Under the pieces are notes generated by a model that did no database searches, had not been told where the DNA came from, and was given only the letters and a program-made list of their open reading frames with translations. A stretch of DNA of 64,000 bases from Balaenoptera acutorostrata (Eukaryota; Chordata; Mammalia; Artiodactyla; Balaenopteridae): contig NC_080066.1 of assembly GCF_949987535.1 (NCBI RefSeq), positions 89,795,600 through 89,859,599 of the forward strand. Reading direction: 5' to 3'. Both the position numbers and the translations under genes were made by a program. Each line of letters opens with the position of its first letter. Position 1 is the first letter of the stretch. Positions 1-12,039 of the stretch are shown here, in pieces.

Positions 1-2079
1 GACTATTTCCACATCTTTACTGATGGTTCTGAATAGTACAACTCTGTTCATTTGGCTAAAAATTCCTCACAACAAATTATCTCATGCAACAAATGTTTTA
101 CTTACTCTGTGTACATGTGTGAGTGTGTGTGTTTTTGGTATTTCTGGTCCCACATATTGGCTACAGCCAATGTATGTATTGGAGAGAAGAGGACTAATGG
201 AAAGTATTAATTCATGAAGCTGTGGTCATTGATGTCTCAGTTACTTGTTCAAATAAATGAATTGACACTAGCATGGTAGAAAGGGTATTCACTCAAAATT
301 TAAATATATGTGCTTATATAATTAAATCTATATTATGTTATATAGTTAATTTATATTTACTAAATATAAATCACTTCCAGTGACATAGACACATATAATT
401 TATACTTATTTAACTTTAGATTTTAAAATGCTTTAATTATTATTCCTTAAAAGACATTAGTTGTTTACATTTCAACCATGTGAGTCTTCTGTTTACACAG
501 AACTGAACAATTCTCAATCTCTCAGTTTCTCAGTAGCTTTCTCCCTTTTTCATTTCAGTTAAATTCCCATGGAACTGGTGGAAGTAATTGCCCTTTGAGA
601 GTATGGGACTGCAAGTTAAGTGAAACATTCTCATTTTATTTTCAGAAAAGAGAATGTTGCCTTGTTTTCAAACCTGGGGTAATGCTTGACATGCCAAAGG
701 TGACATAATGACCCCAGTGGGCTTTGGAATTTTAGTTTTAGTTAAAATTTTGCAGCGATTCCTGCAATTTCTGTTATGTATAGGCCTTAATCAGAGATGT
801 GAATGTACTCCTGTATTTCTTAGATGAAAAATACCTCTGTCAAATAGGCAGCATGTTGCAGACATATCATAGAGGCTCTAAGGAGAAGACATTTCTTACC
901 CAAGATTATCGAGAGATTTTTCTTCACTTTTAGGTTATTGTACTGCCCTTCCCTTTTACCCTCAGTCAATGCATCTGGGAGGAGTTTGTCTACCCCAGGC
1001 AATTATTTCTTTCCTCCCAGGATGAAGCTATAGTGGTGCAGCCCACCTTCTAAGGATCAGCCTGCCACCATCAATACTACCAGGATTAATATGGAGAGGG
1101 ATGAGTATCTAGAATGTATGGGGCTGGGGCATAAATGCCCATATTATATTTCCTTTAGTATCTATACATAGTGCCTTTATTTCCCCTCCCCCGCCCCGCC
1201 TGCACTAACCCTGAGATTTTACTTATTTATTTACATCTCCACAATATTAGTACTTCCTGTAAGATTCAGCTTCCTGCTTTGTGCTTCTGAAGTTTCTGCA
1301 GGACTGAACACTCAGCTGCTTAATCCACTTCTATAGAAACAACACAGTCATCCCAGAGGACAGCTGCCATTTCACAACCACTCTTGCTTTCCTCGAAGCC
1401 ACACTTCTTTCCTTTCACTCAAAATCCAATCCCCTTGGTTCTTTGTTGCCACACTGCTTCAGAAGACAAATTAGATTATGCTAAGAATATAAATACTGAA
1501 AAACAAATGTTCTGAACTGACGTTAGCTCTCCCTCTAAATGCTCACTTTGAAATGATCTGTTTGTGCCCTAAAATAAATCCTCTCTGACATTTGATTCTC
1601 ATTTAATATTCACCTTGGTTGAAGCTTCTGGGTCTCCATCTCTCTCCAACCTCCCTCCCTTCAACTCTTGGTTGCTCGGCAACCTCAAACAGCTGGTTGC
1701 CCAAACAGGAAAAGTAAATGGGATTAACTCTGGAGGAAACTAATTGAAGGAAGCATTAGTATGCTCCCAATCAGAATTCTTTCAATACTAGCTGATTAAG
1801 TTGCACTTTGCTGTCCTAAGTAAGAATGCGGACTGTGGAGTGTACAGGTGGAAGAACTGTCACAGATCTAAAGACTGAATATGCACAGCAGTGGTGACAG
1901 CAGCTACTCCATAATTGCATTTAACAGGCCACAGTCCTCTGTTTGTAAAAGGGCGTAAAATTATATTACAAGTCTTTTGCCCACTACTCCCCTCATTCAT
2001 GTATTCATGCATGAATTCATACATTCATTCACTCACTCCCTTACTGATCCACTCAGTTAAGTATTTATTGAAAGACAGC
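1..2079. other. Single-copy DNA, no gene recognised
   Basis: AT-rich DNA (especially 290-440) without a repeat I recognise. Only short frames with no protein-family resemblance are present. The stretch 1200-1960 is less AT-rich and contains a possible X-box (listed separately). It could be intronic or intergenic; the sequence alone does not decide. Confidence 0.6.
1671..1683. promoter_or_regulatory. Possible RFX X-box
   Basis: The 13-mer GTTGCTCGGCAAC is two inverted half-sites around one base and resembles the RFX X-box (GTTGCC...GGCAAC type). It sits in non-repeat DNA. One site of this length can occur by chance, and no promoter was recognised next to it. Confidence 0.25.
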
Positions 2080-2300
2080 AGGCTAGTATAGAAATTCTAT
2101 GGACTCTGGGGTGAACCAGACATTGGTTTCAATCTTAGCTCCAACACTTCCTAGCTCTATGATACTGAACCAATTTTCTTAAACTTTCTAGGTCTTCATA
2201 TAAACATTGGTAAAATCAAGTTATCAATACCTACTTTAAAGAAACATTGTGAGGATTAAGTAAGATAGAATATGCAAAACCACCACTACAGTGATCGTCC
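2080..2300 (+). repeat. MIR SINE
   Basis: The order of MIR landmarks is readable: a 'ggactctgg...' head, a tRNA-like B-box region with 'ctagctctatgatact', a degraded 'cttaaactttctaggtcttca' segment, and the 3' 'ttgtgaggattaagtaagat' block. Divergence is high, as expected for this old tRNA-derived family. Confidence 0.8.
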
Positions 2301-4079
2301 AGGTTAGACCTTCCATTAATTTACTTTTCCTTCCACCACGTGGCACTGGAATGTGGGAGAAAAACTGGAGGTATGTTACCTAGTTTGAGACTTGTGTCTG
2401 TATTTCAAGCATGAAGCCAAGACAAGAATGGAATTTTAGCTGTAATAATTAAGAGGAATAGACAGATACGAGACTTTTTTAATGACTAGAATGGGGTGAA
2501 TGATAAATCAGTGGAAACTGTCAAAGATACCTCAATGTTTTGAGATTGGATAATCTCAGAGAACGGTGGTGTCACTGAAGAACTAGCAACTAAGCAAGGG
2601 AAGTTAGTTTGTGGAACAATTTAGGCTTAAGTACGAGGGTGGGGGCAGAGCTGACCCTGGGGTATAACAATGAAAGCCATACCTTGATTTCTACTGGCCC
2701 TGTTTCCACTGCTCTCAGACCCAGCTGGCTAGAACAATGAAGACAGCAGAGGCAGGAAAAGAAACAGGGGTAGTCAGCTGGAGTTAAAAGAACCTAGCCT
2801 GCTTATATGGGCTAGAACTCTGACATCCAAAGATTTAGCATCAGCCTTTTAAACTATTTTCAAGACTTTTTTCTTCAGAGCAAAAATTTGACAACTACTT
2901 TCTAGACCAATTCATGTTAGTCATATACAGCCCTCAGAACTTCTGTGTGCTGGGAAAGTCCCCTCAGGATGGGGCTCCAGAATGTCTGTAGACTGGAAGA
3001 GCCCACTCAGAAACTAGGTTCTCATACTCTCTGCAGGTCAGACAAGTGGAACTGAGGAGATAAGGAACCACGAAGACTAGACTGGTCCAATCCAGAGTTC
3101 TGAAGCTCAGACAAGTCCTTTTAGGGATATGCATTTTGAAAGAAGCACAGAGCCACTATGTGGAATGGAATGATTTAGCTGTGAATAAGCCTAGCTTGGC
3201 TGTTGTCTGTTCATTATCACTCATGAAAGTGATCAAAAAGACTTTACTCCTTTTTGAAAATGGTCGCCCAATGTGGTCCAAAATGTTAGTAAAAGCTAAA
3301 GAGGTAGTTCACAGTAAAAGGATCACTTTAAGTATAAAGACAGGATAGAAATGAGACTGGAAAGAAAGGCAGGAACCTGTGCAATGATTTTCCCATTTGC
3401 AAATTTGGAGATGCTTGAAGGACTTCTAAAAGAGTGATAAGGCATGCAGGAGCAGCTGCCTGGCAATTTCATTCCTCAGGATGAATGATGCTTTTTGCAA
3501 TTCTTCTCTTATTTACCCTTCAAGAATGCCCTTGTTCAGTTTATCCACCTTTCATCTGAATGATAATAATATAATTATTATTATAATATAAAGAATTCCA
3601 TCGGGGAGGGGATGGAGATAATACACAACACAGGTTTCAGGAGACCTGCACAGTTTTGAGGTCTGCCCTTGTGTTAGTATATCCTGCTACCTTTTTCCTT
3701 TCTTTTTCTCTTTTGCAAACATCTATATCCTTTCAACTGTTTTCTTGTAGAAAGAAAAAAAATGTGAAGTCCCCTCCAATAAAGAAAGGAACAAGATTTG
3801 TTACTCCTGTTCTTTTTTCTTCCATCAAAGACAGAGGCCATCTTTGTAATCTGTCCTTGCTAGAGATTATACATTTCCTCCACTCTGAATCAGTCACCAG
3901 AAAGGTTAAAAAAAAGGCAGAAAATAGGGATGTTTGAACTATATAGAATAAATAAATAATTCAGTGATATTAACCTCTCAACTACCTGCAAAGCATTCTT
4001 TGTAGCTCAGATGGTGAGCCGGCCTTATGAGAGAAATGGTGTTTATCATTTATTAATACACATGGTTGCAGCCTAAGGA
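2301..4079. other. Single-copy DNA, no gene recognised
   Basis: No repeat family or exon was recognised. It includes a short AT-only stretch of TAATAT/ATTATT repeats at about 3561-3591. The reading frames at 3136-3348 and 3656-3937 show no domain and no codon bias I can point to. Confidence 0.5.
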
Positions 4080-4330
4080 AGAAAAGTTTAAAAGTAATGT
4101 CAACAGGCAAAGGATCACACTTGGAGTCATCGAGCTCACCTTGCGTTTCTCCCCGAGGCAGAGCTGATGGGAATTCATTCAGGGCCGTTCTATTATTCAT
4201 GCAAACAACTGTCTATCACAAACGCAATATGAAAAGGAGGTGCGCCCCATGCGAGGCATGAAATATCATCTCTAATAACTGGCAGTTTAATTTCAAGATT
4301 TCGGGACTGCTCATTTAAAAGTACCTGAAG
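4080..4330. promoter_or_regulatory. Candidate conserved non-coding element
   Basis: This block keeps about eight CpG dinucleotides in roughly 200 bases, while the flanks are CpG-poor. It is repeat-free and contains an octamer-like ATGCAAA (near 4199-4205) and homeodomain-like TTTAAT cores. Retained CpGs outside repeats are sometimes a sign of selection. Function is inferred only. Confidence 0.3.
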
Positions 4331-5877
4331 CAAAGTTCTAAAGCACAGAATGATAAAGGAAATCATTGTTGTTACACTTTAAGAAACCGTGTCCTATTTC
4401 TGCTAGAAAATACAAGAAATTGGGTTAAAAAGACGATAGGGAAAATAATGCAAAAACTGACAATAGAATGTCATGGCAGCCAGTGCCTCGGAGTAAGAAC
4501 TTTTCATAACTCTGGAACACACTCACTAGGACACAGTCTTTGTAACTATCTTGGAAAACTGGTCTTATTCCTTTCTAATGCTATGGCAACTGAGGAAAAA
4601 AAAAATTCACAAAATTTACAGTAGAATCTAGAATTTATAAGAGAACCTAGAACCTAAAGTAATCATTTTTTTGTCTGCTGATAGACTCATAGCATTTATG
4701 ACATATACCTAGAAAAAACCCTAAAGAATCACCCATTATAATAAACTTGTGTGAGTGGTTAAGAAACTGAGACCCAGTGGTAGACATAGACCAGTACTGT
4801 AGACTCCGCATAGACAACCAGGACTGTAGACTCAGTATCCTTCCTATTATACTCTATAACTTTTTAAAATTATCTTTTAAAATAATATCATGTTAACAAT
4901 AAATATTTCACTGTACAAACAATAGGTTCAAGTACATCTTCCGGCACATGCTCAAAGCCCTTCCACGTCTATGATGCTATATGCCCTGTTTAATGCATGC
5001 CTCTTGTTTTTGCATTAAAGAAGAAGGACTACTGCCTAAAATCCCTGAATCAGATACATTGTGGGGATGGGTGGTAGCTTTTGTGGCAAAAGTTAGAATT
5101 TGGGGATTTCTAAGGTCAAGGGTCTATTGCAGAACCAAAATTAGAGCAATGGGTGGAGGTGATAATAGGAAAAGAAGCCAAAGCCCACTCAGCCAAGAAA
5201 GGGAGTTAAAAAAAGGAGGTCAAACAGAAACTGGGGCTAGGGACCCAGGATTTCCTGTCCCAGGGAGGCAAGTGCAAGAACAGCGGCAGACGTAATCAGG
5301 ACCCTGTCTAGGGCAATGGCCTGGGGCAGATGCTGTCTGTGAATAGTTTGTATGTGCCAGCTGTTTCAGGATGGGGTGGGTGGGCTGGCTATGACTAAAT
5401 ACTACAAGGCTGAGACAGGCTCATACATACGGGAAGTGTTAAGTTGGTTTGCTTGATATATTTCTGGTCTAGCCCGAAATTTTCTCCAGCTGGACATTTC
5501 TCCTAGCACAGTAGGAAAGCTTAAGCAGCAACAAGAGCCTCAGCCCACCCACTACCGATGAAGCTTGGCTCTCCTCTTGGGGTCAACTAGACCCAAGGGT
5601 GCCTCTGACCATTTGCAGCAGAATGTGAAAGTCATCAAAGTAAGGGATTTTTAGGCGAAGATGAGAATGTGGGAAGAATAGTAGTGGAGACTGAGTAAGA
5701 GAGGACAGATGTTAGCTATAAGTAACCTCCAAAGCCTCCAACTGAAAGTCAAAGAATGATTCAACCAATTAAGCAGTCTCTGCCTAGCATCCACAATGCC
5801 ACACAGCTGACTCCTGTGGTGTCACAGCCTCCGTGGATATTAAAATTTAGTGGTTCAGGATAGGGCACGTGCTTGAG

Positions 5878-5881
<4 letters not shown>
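4331..5881. other. Mostly single-copy DNA; weak MIR trace
   Basis: No gene was recognised. About 4715-4860 faintly resembles an antisense MIR ('aagaaactgagacccag' followed by a degraded tail) and contains a short imperfect direct repeat of 'actgtagactc' (near 4796 and 4824). The open frame 4981-5295 (104 codons) lacks a recognisable domain. Confidence 0.4.

Positions 5882-5912
<31 letters not shown>
5882..5912. repeat. (AC)n microsatellite
   Basis: An uninterrupted AC dinucleotide run of about 15 units. It is likely polymorphic in length between individuals. Confidence 0.97.
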
Positions 5913-5914
<2 letters not shown>

Positions 5915-6544
5915 CCTCCTACTGAGTTTTTGTCCGTGTGTCTGTCAAAAGACCACACTCCAGGTCCTGCTACTTTGAGGTTTAGGGTGCATAGGAATTT
6001 AGGAAAAAGGAAGATGGGGATGAGGTAGAATATGGGGCACTGCTACTCCTCAAATGAGAGAAAAGAAACTGCTGTGGACGATTTTCCTGCAGTTTGGCCT
6101 CTGAGAAACAAGGACTAAGGACACTCTGGAGTCTAGAAATTTTAGATCCTATTATGCTGAATATCCCAGAATCACAGTGAATAAACAGAAAAGGTAAGAC
6201 AGTAAGGGTTTGAAAGGAGCCAAGGACAGCGGGAAAGAGGGAGCAGAGCGGCCAGAGAAATAGCTTGAGGAGAGGGTTTGGGGTAGTGAACATGTTAAGG
6301 CACAGTTCCTGCCCAACAGTGCTGCTAGCAGGAATCCACCTGGAAACAAGAAAAAACATGGTTTGAACCTTGGAACTGATTTAAGGAACAATGGCATAGG
6401 AAAGACAAAGACAAGGGACCAAAACATGATTTACCTTGAAAGCTGCCAGGAAAGCACCCAGCAGAGCGTCTGACACATAATCGATTCTCAAAGTATGTTA
6501 GCATCTTTCCTTTATGTAAACTTTCCCCGAGTAACATTGAAATA
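5913..6544. other. Single-copy DNA, no gene recognised
   Basis: Three overlapping minus-strand frames (about 5982-6657) are pyrimidine-rich and give hydrophobic peptides without family resemblance. I treat them as chance frames over a purine-rich + strand. Confidence 0.5.
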
Positions 6545-7090
6545 AGATAGTCTCCACAGTTCAAAAAACATGTAAAAATACTACAAAACTGAATATATAC
6601 ATATTCTACGACCATCCCACTCCTAGGAATATATCCAACAGAAATATGTCCATACATTTACCAAAACACGTTTACAAGAGTGTAGCAGCAGTACTCATAA
6701 TAGCTGGAAACAAAAACTACCAAAATGTTAATCGACAGTACAATGGATAAGTAAATTGTAGTAAAACCTAATAGAATACTGTGACTATTTGCTCTCATTG
6801 CTGTAGAGTAGTCTATTGTAAAAACAGAGGTAAATTTCACAAGCATAATGTTAAGCAAAAGAAGCCAGACACAAAAGAGTACATACTGTGTAACTACACT
6901 TATAAGTTCAATAAACAAGTGAAAAGCATCTACACTACTAGAAGTCAATATAGCTGAAACTCCTGGTGGGGGGTAGGTACTGACAAGGTTTCTGGGGAGT
7001 TGATAATGTTCCTAACAATAACTGTTATGTCAAAATTAGCCAACGTCCTATTTTCAGGGAGAACAAATACATGCATATACACACATTCAT
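6545..7090 (+). mobile_element. Old L1M fragment, ORF2 end and 3' UTR
   Basis: The + strand reads like the end of L1 ORF2 in degraded form: 'cactcctaggaatatatcca', then 'actcataatagctggaaac', 'aagaagccagacacaaaag' and a G-rich start of the L1M 3' UTR ('ctggtggggggtagg') are in the family order. It is 5' truncated and heavily mutated. No flanking duplication remains visible. Confidence 0.8.
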
Positions 7091-7169
7091 TCTTTGTGTT
7101 TAAAGAGTAGGATACTAAGCACATTGTTATCACATTATTTATAGTAATAAGGATAAATGTAACTCTTCC

Positions 7170-7415
7170 CTGTCAGGAAGTATAGTATTGTGGTGGAGAA
7201 AGGATAGCTTCTAGTGTTAAACAAGGCTGAGTTAAACCATGTTTTAACTGCTCACTAGTTCTATAATTGGGGCAAATCTCTATGTGCTTTAATTTCCTTG
7301 CTTGGAATATGAGGAGAAAAATATCTACGTCATAGGGGTGTTGTGAAATTTAAAGAAATGACAAATGATATGAACTAACAGTGACTGTAAATAATAATGT
7401 TCATTTCATTCTTCT
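7170..7415 (+). repeat. MIR SINE
   Basis: MIR landmarks occur in order: 'agtattgtggtggagaaagg' head, 'aactgctcactagttctata', 'ggcaaatctctatgtgcttt', 'ggggtgttgtgaaatttaaa'. It is one of the more complete MIRs here. Confidence 0.85.
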
Positions 7416-9614
7416 CACTTTCTCAGGCAGCATAGCATTTTTTTTTTCTATCTTTGTGATATGGTTGCAAGTGTACTTTTCAAAGCTATTGCAGCTCTTG
7501 GTCACAGAAAATGCAGGCAACCTTTAAGCCAAATGTGACAACTTGTATCTGTAGTGCATGCTTTGTTAGTGTTATTTCTTCTTACTGGACAGCCACTACC
7601 ATAGTTTCTGAGGTTGGACGTCAATGGATCCTGTTAATGTTTTCTTTGCCTATTTTGTTTAGAGTTAGTTGTATTTCACATACGTAGCCTGCTTCATTCT
7701 CATCCGCAATGCAAACCACAGCCCCCTTCTCCAAAGCTCTAAACTGTAGCTTCAGTGCTGGTGGATAGAAGCCTGCTGGAAACCCTGCTCTTCTGTTAGA
7801 AGTTAGGTGCCGTTTAGGTAATGAGTGATTCCCCATCTTCAAAGACAAATCTACCTGTTGGAAAATGGAACATCTCTGAACTTCCTCACTGACGTGAATG
7901 GTTCAAAGGACAGAGGTGAGAAACCTCTGAAGTGATGGAACATCAGGTTGTGCAGAGCTGGGGAGAGAGAGGTGGAAGAGACGAGGCAGGCATTGAAGGT
8001 CACTTCTCTACTTCCCCTCCCCTCATGCTTTACATACATCTTCTAAAATCTTCACAGCAGACCCAGTCCCTCATTTCTCATCCCTTCTTCTTTTCACACA
8101 TCCTACTCTCCATTCCTAATTCTCGGATTCTTTTTTTATAAATTTTTCTTAGCTTTATGTTTCTATTTCCTTTCAATCCAGATTTGGTATTATGTACTTA
8201 TTGAGCTCATAAATAGAACTTATGCCCTGGAGGAACACATTGAGAAATTAAATACATTGTATTCAACTTATTTTGAAACTAATATGTCAGCAAGTGAACC
8301 AAAATTTCATTTCCTTAAACACTGGTTGATGAACCTACATTTGGGCAGGCATGAAAGCTTCTTTCAGAGCTTCCCCCTCCTCTTTTTTTAAAGGCTTTAA
8401 AAAAAGTAGCTTTACAGGCTAGTTCAGGAGGAGGGTGAGTATGGAAGTTTGATACTACAAACCTTCTCTTTTCTCTCAAATCTCAAGCTTCCCTTCTTTT
8501 GCTGAGCATCTTAAACAAGCGGGCGGATGTTTTTCCTCTTTTATTTTTTAATTGCTTATGTTGATGTGCAAGACAACATTTTCAATGAGATGCAAACGGA
8601 GTTGCCCACACAGCAATAATGGGGGCTTTGTGGGCTGCTCAGCATGTGCTATGTTTCTCTGAAGCCTTTAGGTCCATATCCCCAGCTCTACAAAGGGGTC
8701 AGTACATTTCAGCTTCCCTCCCTCCCATACCAAAGAGATGCTCTGACTGTGAGAAAAACAGCAGGTAGAATAGCCACTGACAGAAATCCCCCCTCCCCAC
8801 CACTATGCATAACACTTCTTTTCCACTGACAGTCAATTATTACATTTTAAATAATCAGTTGTACTCTATGAGAATTTAATGAAATGCCGCCATGATATGG
8901 TAAACCAGAGTTGACTGGAAAAGCTGTTTCACTCAAAGATTTTTGCTTTTCAATTAGCTTTCCCTGTTAATACATCATGATAGCAACTGTGACTAGAAAA
9001 AGAAACATTCACTAATTTACACCTGAATGACATAGGAAAGGTTGCTAAGTGCTTTGGAAGTATAACAGGATTATTTTTTTATGTGGGGAATAATATACTT
9101 TCTGGGTAAGGACAGAATGCTGGTTAAGTCTACAGAATAAACAAATACAAATTATCTATCCTGATTTAGCATTATTCTCAAGGCTAACTATTCACTTAAG
9201 TTAAGGATTTTTTTTGCCCTCTATATAACTATTAGCACTTTCAAAGGCTTTTATTCAACATGGGCAGCACAGACTATTGATACTTTCTCTACTTTCTCAG
9301 CTCCTCTTTATATAAGTTATAAGTGCCCAAACCCACGAAATCTCTATTAAAATTAAGGTTATAAGAGAAGAGTGCAGTTGCTGTTGTCTGGGTAACAGGC
9401 TTGGGCACTGTAAGTACTGGAGACTTCTGTAGGCCTATTTTTTTTAAGGCAGAACAAAAGAGGGTTCCCACTTCAGAAGGGTTAGCTCACTCCTGAGGTG
9501 TTAAAATTGGAAATGAAAGGTGAAACTAAGGACACATATTCCCTTAGAATTATGTTGAAGATCACAGTAAATAGTGCTTCCAACAAACTAGTGAACAAAC
9601 AATGGTATAAATAG
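7416..9614. other. Single-copy DNA, no gene recognised
   Basis: No repeat family was recognised. It contains short polypyrimidine runs and several short frames (7621-7848, 7932-8141, 8644-8829) without family resemblance. The 8500-9000 stretch is repeat-free and could hold regulatory sequence, but nothing specific stands out. Confidence 0.5.
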
Positions 9615-9625
9615 GAATAAACTTA
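9615..9625. repeat. Target-site duplication, left copy of SINE at 9626
   Basis: GAATAAACTTA is repeated exactly at 9990-10000 on the other side of the SINE, as expected for L1-machinery insertion. Confidence 0.9.
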
Positions 9626-9989
9626 AGGACTTCCCTGGTGGCACAGTGGTTAAGAATCTGCCTGCCAATTCAGGGGACACAGGTTTGATCCCTGGTCGGG
9701 GAAGATCCCACATGCCGCAGAGCAACTAAGCCCATGCACCACAACTACCGAGCCTGCGCTCTAGAGCCCATGAGCCACAACTACTGGGCCGGTATGCCAC
9801 AACTACTGAAGCCCGTGTGCCTAGAGTCTGTGCTCTGCAACAAGAGAAGCCACCACTATGAGACGGCCATGCACCGCAACGAAGAGTAGCCCCCACTCAC
9901 CGCAACTAGAGAAAGCCCGTGCGCAGCAACGAAGACCCAACGCAGCCATAAATAAATAAACAAATAAATAAATAAAATTTTTACAAAAA
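9626..9989 (+). mobile_element. CHR-type tRNA-derived SINE, complete
   Basis: A full-length cetacean-type SINE. It has a tRNA-like head with A-box ('tggcacagtggttaagaat') and B-box ('ggtttgatccctgg') Pol III promoter elements, a body of 'ccacaactac' motifs, and a TAAA-rich tail. It is flanked by an 11-bp duplication (9615-9625 and 9990-10000). An internal 22-bp unit is duplicated (9774-9795 and 9796-9817), making this copy longer than its relatives at 10994 and 47779. Confidence 0.95.
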
Positions 9990-10286
9990 GAATAAACTTA
10001 GAAGGTTCCCAACCTCACAGGCGGAGTAAGAAAGGTGATGTCCTGGAAGGCTCAGGAAATGTGGGGAATTTCAGGGACTGTGAGAAAAGAGGAATTCACC
10101 CCAGTTTATAGATATCATAGGTGAAGCCAGGTGACAAGTTCTTGGCTTGGCCTGCTATCCTTAAGATGCCTTTAAAAGTCCATTCTGAGATTCCCTATAA
10201 AAATTTTCAGCAAAGCCAATTTAAGGTCTGCATGGTAAATTACCATGCCTGCTGCACCTATGTAATCAGGCCAAATCTAATGTGAC

Positions 10287-10346
10287 CACCTTATTTTGTG
10301 ATCAAGAATAATTTTTTTGAGATTATTTTTGATCAAAAAAAAGGTG
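10287..10346. repeat. 60-bp hairpin (inverted repeat)
   Basis: The arms 10287-10312 and 10322-10346 pair almost completely around a 9-base loop, with one bulged G (10298), one A/A mismatch (10293/10340) and one G-T pair. The core of each arm contains TGATCA. It does not match a transposon I know; it could be a tiny palindromic MITE remnant or a cruciform-forming sequence. Confidence 0.75.
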
Positions 10347-10979
10347 ACTATAGAGAGAAGTGTTGTGTTTCAATGGAAAACTATTCATCATCTATAGCAC
10401 ACTCTTCTGGGTTATCAGAGTCTAGCCCTGTTCAAGGTCTTTGAGCCATTTTGTAACTCTTTATAAACTGTAGGTAACTGATAGATAGGTAAACTCTGTC
10501 TTGTCTGGTAGTGATTTAATTGGCTTCTCCTCCAACTGTGGGGGAAAAAAACCGAACAGTTTTGGTGCTTAGATACATTGGGCTGGATTCTGTTACTTGC
10601 ACAAATTAACAATCCTTATCAAATTTTCAATTCTAATTTTCTTCAATAGCTGGCTACAATCCTCCAAACTAACTGTTCAGGTTTTCTTTCCCTCTTGCCT
10701 AACTTAGCAATCTCACCAACCCTAAAATATAACTGCCCAGATTTCTTACCGGGTTCTAGGCTGCCTTACAATTAGCCCTTTTACTCAAGATCTAAAGAAG
10801 TCCTACAAGCTGAAGCCAGGCAATGTGGCATAAGCCCCCAAAGACTCACCATCACAGATCACGCATGGGCCAAATTTCCTGGAAAGAAAGTCTGGCTAAA
10901 TACTTGGATCGCACATGCCCCTAAATAGGAATGTGGCTAACATCACCAACAGCATCCACATCTTAGCTTGAGAGCTTCA
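10347..10979. other. Unrecognised DNA between two SINEs
   Basis: No gene or identified repeat. Base composition is less AT-biased than its surroundings from 10650 on, and an old LTR or DNA-transposon origin cannot be excluded. Confidence 0.4.
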
Positions 10980-10993
10980 AGAAATTCAGTGAG

Positions 10994-11356
10994 TGGGGAC
11001 TTCCCTGGTGGCGCAGTGGTTAAGAATCCGCCTGCCTATGCAGGGGACACGGGTTTGAGCCCTGGTCCGGGAAGATCCCACATGCCGCGGAGCAACTAAG
11101 TTCGTGCACCACAACTACTGAGCCTGCGCTCTAGAGCCCACGAGCCACAGTTACTGAAGCCCGCACCTGGAGCCTGTGCTCTGCAACAAGAGAAGCCACT
11201 GCAATGAGAAGCTCGCGCACCATAACAAAAAGCAGCCTCCCCCCGCCCCGCTCACTGCAACTAGAGAAAGCCCACGCACAGCAATGAAGACCCAATGCAG
11301 CCAAAAATTAATTAATTAATTTAAAAAAAAATAGCAGATTGCTCCAAAAAAAAAAA
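10994..11356 (+). mobile_element. CHR-type SINE with a two-part tail
   Basis: A full-length SINE with A-box ('tggcgcagtggttaagaat') and B-box ('ggtttgagccctgg'). It is flanked by a 14-bp duplication with two mismatches (10980-10993 and 11357-11370). The tail is unusual: after the SINE-specific TTAA-rich tail and a first A-run comes the non-SINE stretch TAGCAGATTGCTCC, then a second A-run that abuts the duplication. This is the form expected when a Pol III transcript reads past the end of its source copy before reverse transcription. Confidence 0.93.
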
Positions 11357-11370
11357 AGAAACTCAATGAG

Positions 11371-12039
11371 CAGTGCTGTATAACCAAAAGATTGTCCTCC
11401 ACGCAACTCTTAGAATCCACTGGACTGATTACCATCAAGGTTCCACTCCTGGTTCTTTAATACAACTTTTTACATTAATACTTTTCTTTTTCATTTCAGA
11501 CATCGCTTTTAAAAAATATCTGATCTCTAGGACTCTAAAACAACTGGTCTTTGCCACCAACTTTCAAAGATGGTCTAATTGATTACAGAAATGACATCAA
11601 CAAGAGTCCTTGAGGGACTACTTCTTAGTCCCTTCTATGTCCCACTTAGGGTGTTTATTATCTTCTCTGAGTCATACAGTAACAAATAATATTCTTCTCC
11701 AGCATAAGTGAAGACCGACAATGCTGAACCTTACCTGAGCCCTGTGCTCCCCCAAAAACAAAGATGGCTTAAAAATCCCCCTAACCCTTTCTTTACCAGA
11801 AAATAGTTAACTGCCCAATAACCACCCTGCCCTCTCATATTCCCAGTAAGACTCATCTCTGTCTTTAATCATGACTCTCATAAGACTTTTGGATGGGTCC
11901 TTGTTCAACTACCTCTGTAAAACCCTAGCCTACATCCTTTCCTTTAAGATGTTCCTCATTAATGAATGCTTTCCCTATTTTGATAGCCTGAATGGAATCA
12001 TCTCCTTAATCGTTTAGTGCATTTTGTCTTCCAATGCAG
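11371..12039. other. Unrecognised DNA, possible old LTR
   Basis: A pyrimidine-rich segment around 11700-12030 has the feel of an ancient LTR, but I could not identify a family, ends or a poly(A) signal in the right place. No gene was recognised. Confidence 0.3.

Noticed and set aside
4981..5295. 104-codon open frame on the + strand
   Set aside because: No domain, signal or codon pattern that I can recognise, in single-copy DNA. This length is expected by chance in 64 kb.
5982..6657. Overlapping minus-strand frames of 91-125 codons with hydrophobic peptides
   Set aside because: They arise from a purine-rich + strand read in antisense (Phe/Leu/Ser-rich), and several frames are open at once, which argues against coding.
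9626..9720. tRNA gene-like head with A- and B-box
   Set aside because: It continues into a SINE body and tail with target duplications; it is a tRNA-derived SINE and not a tRNA gene. The same holds at 10994, 29169, 48097 and 58594.
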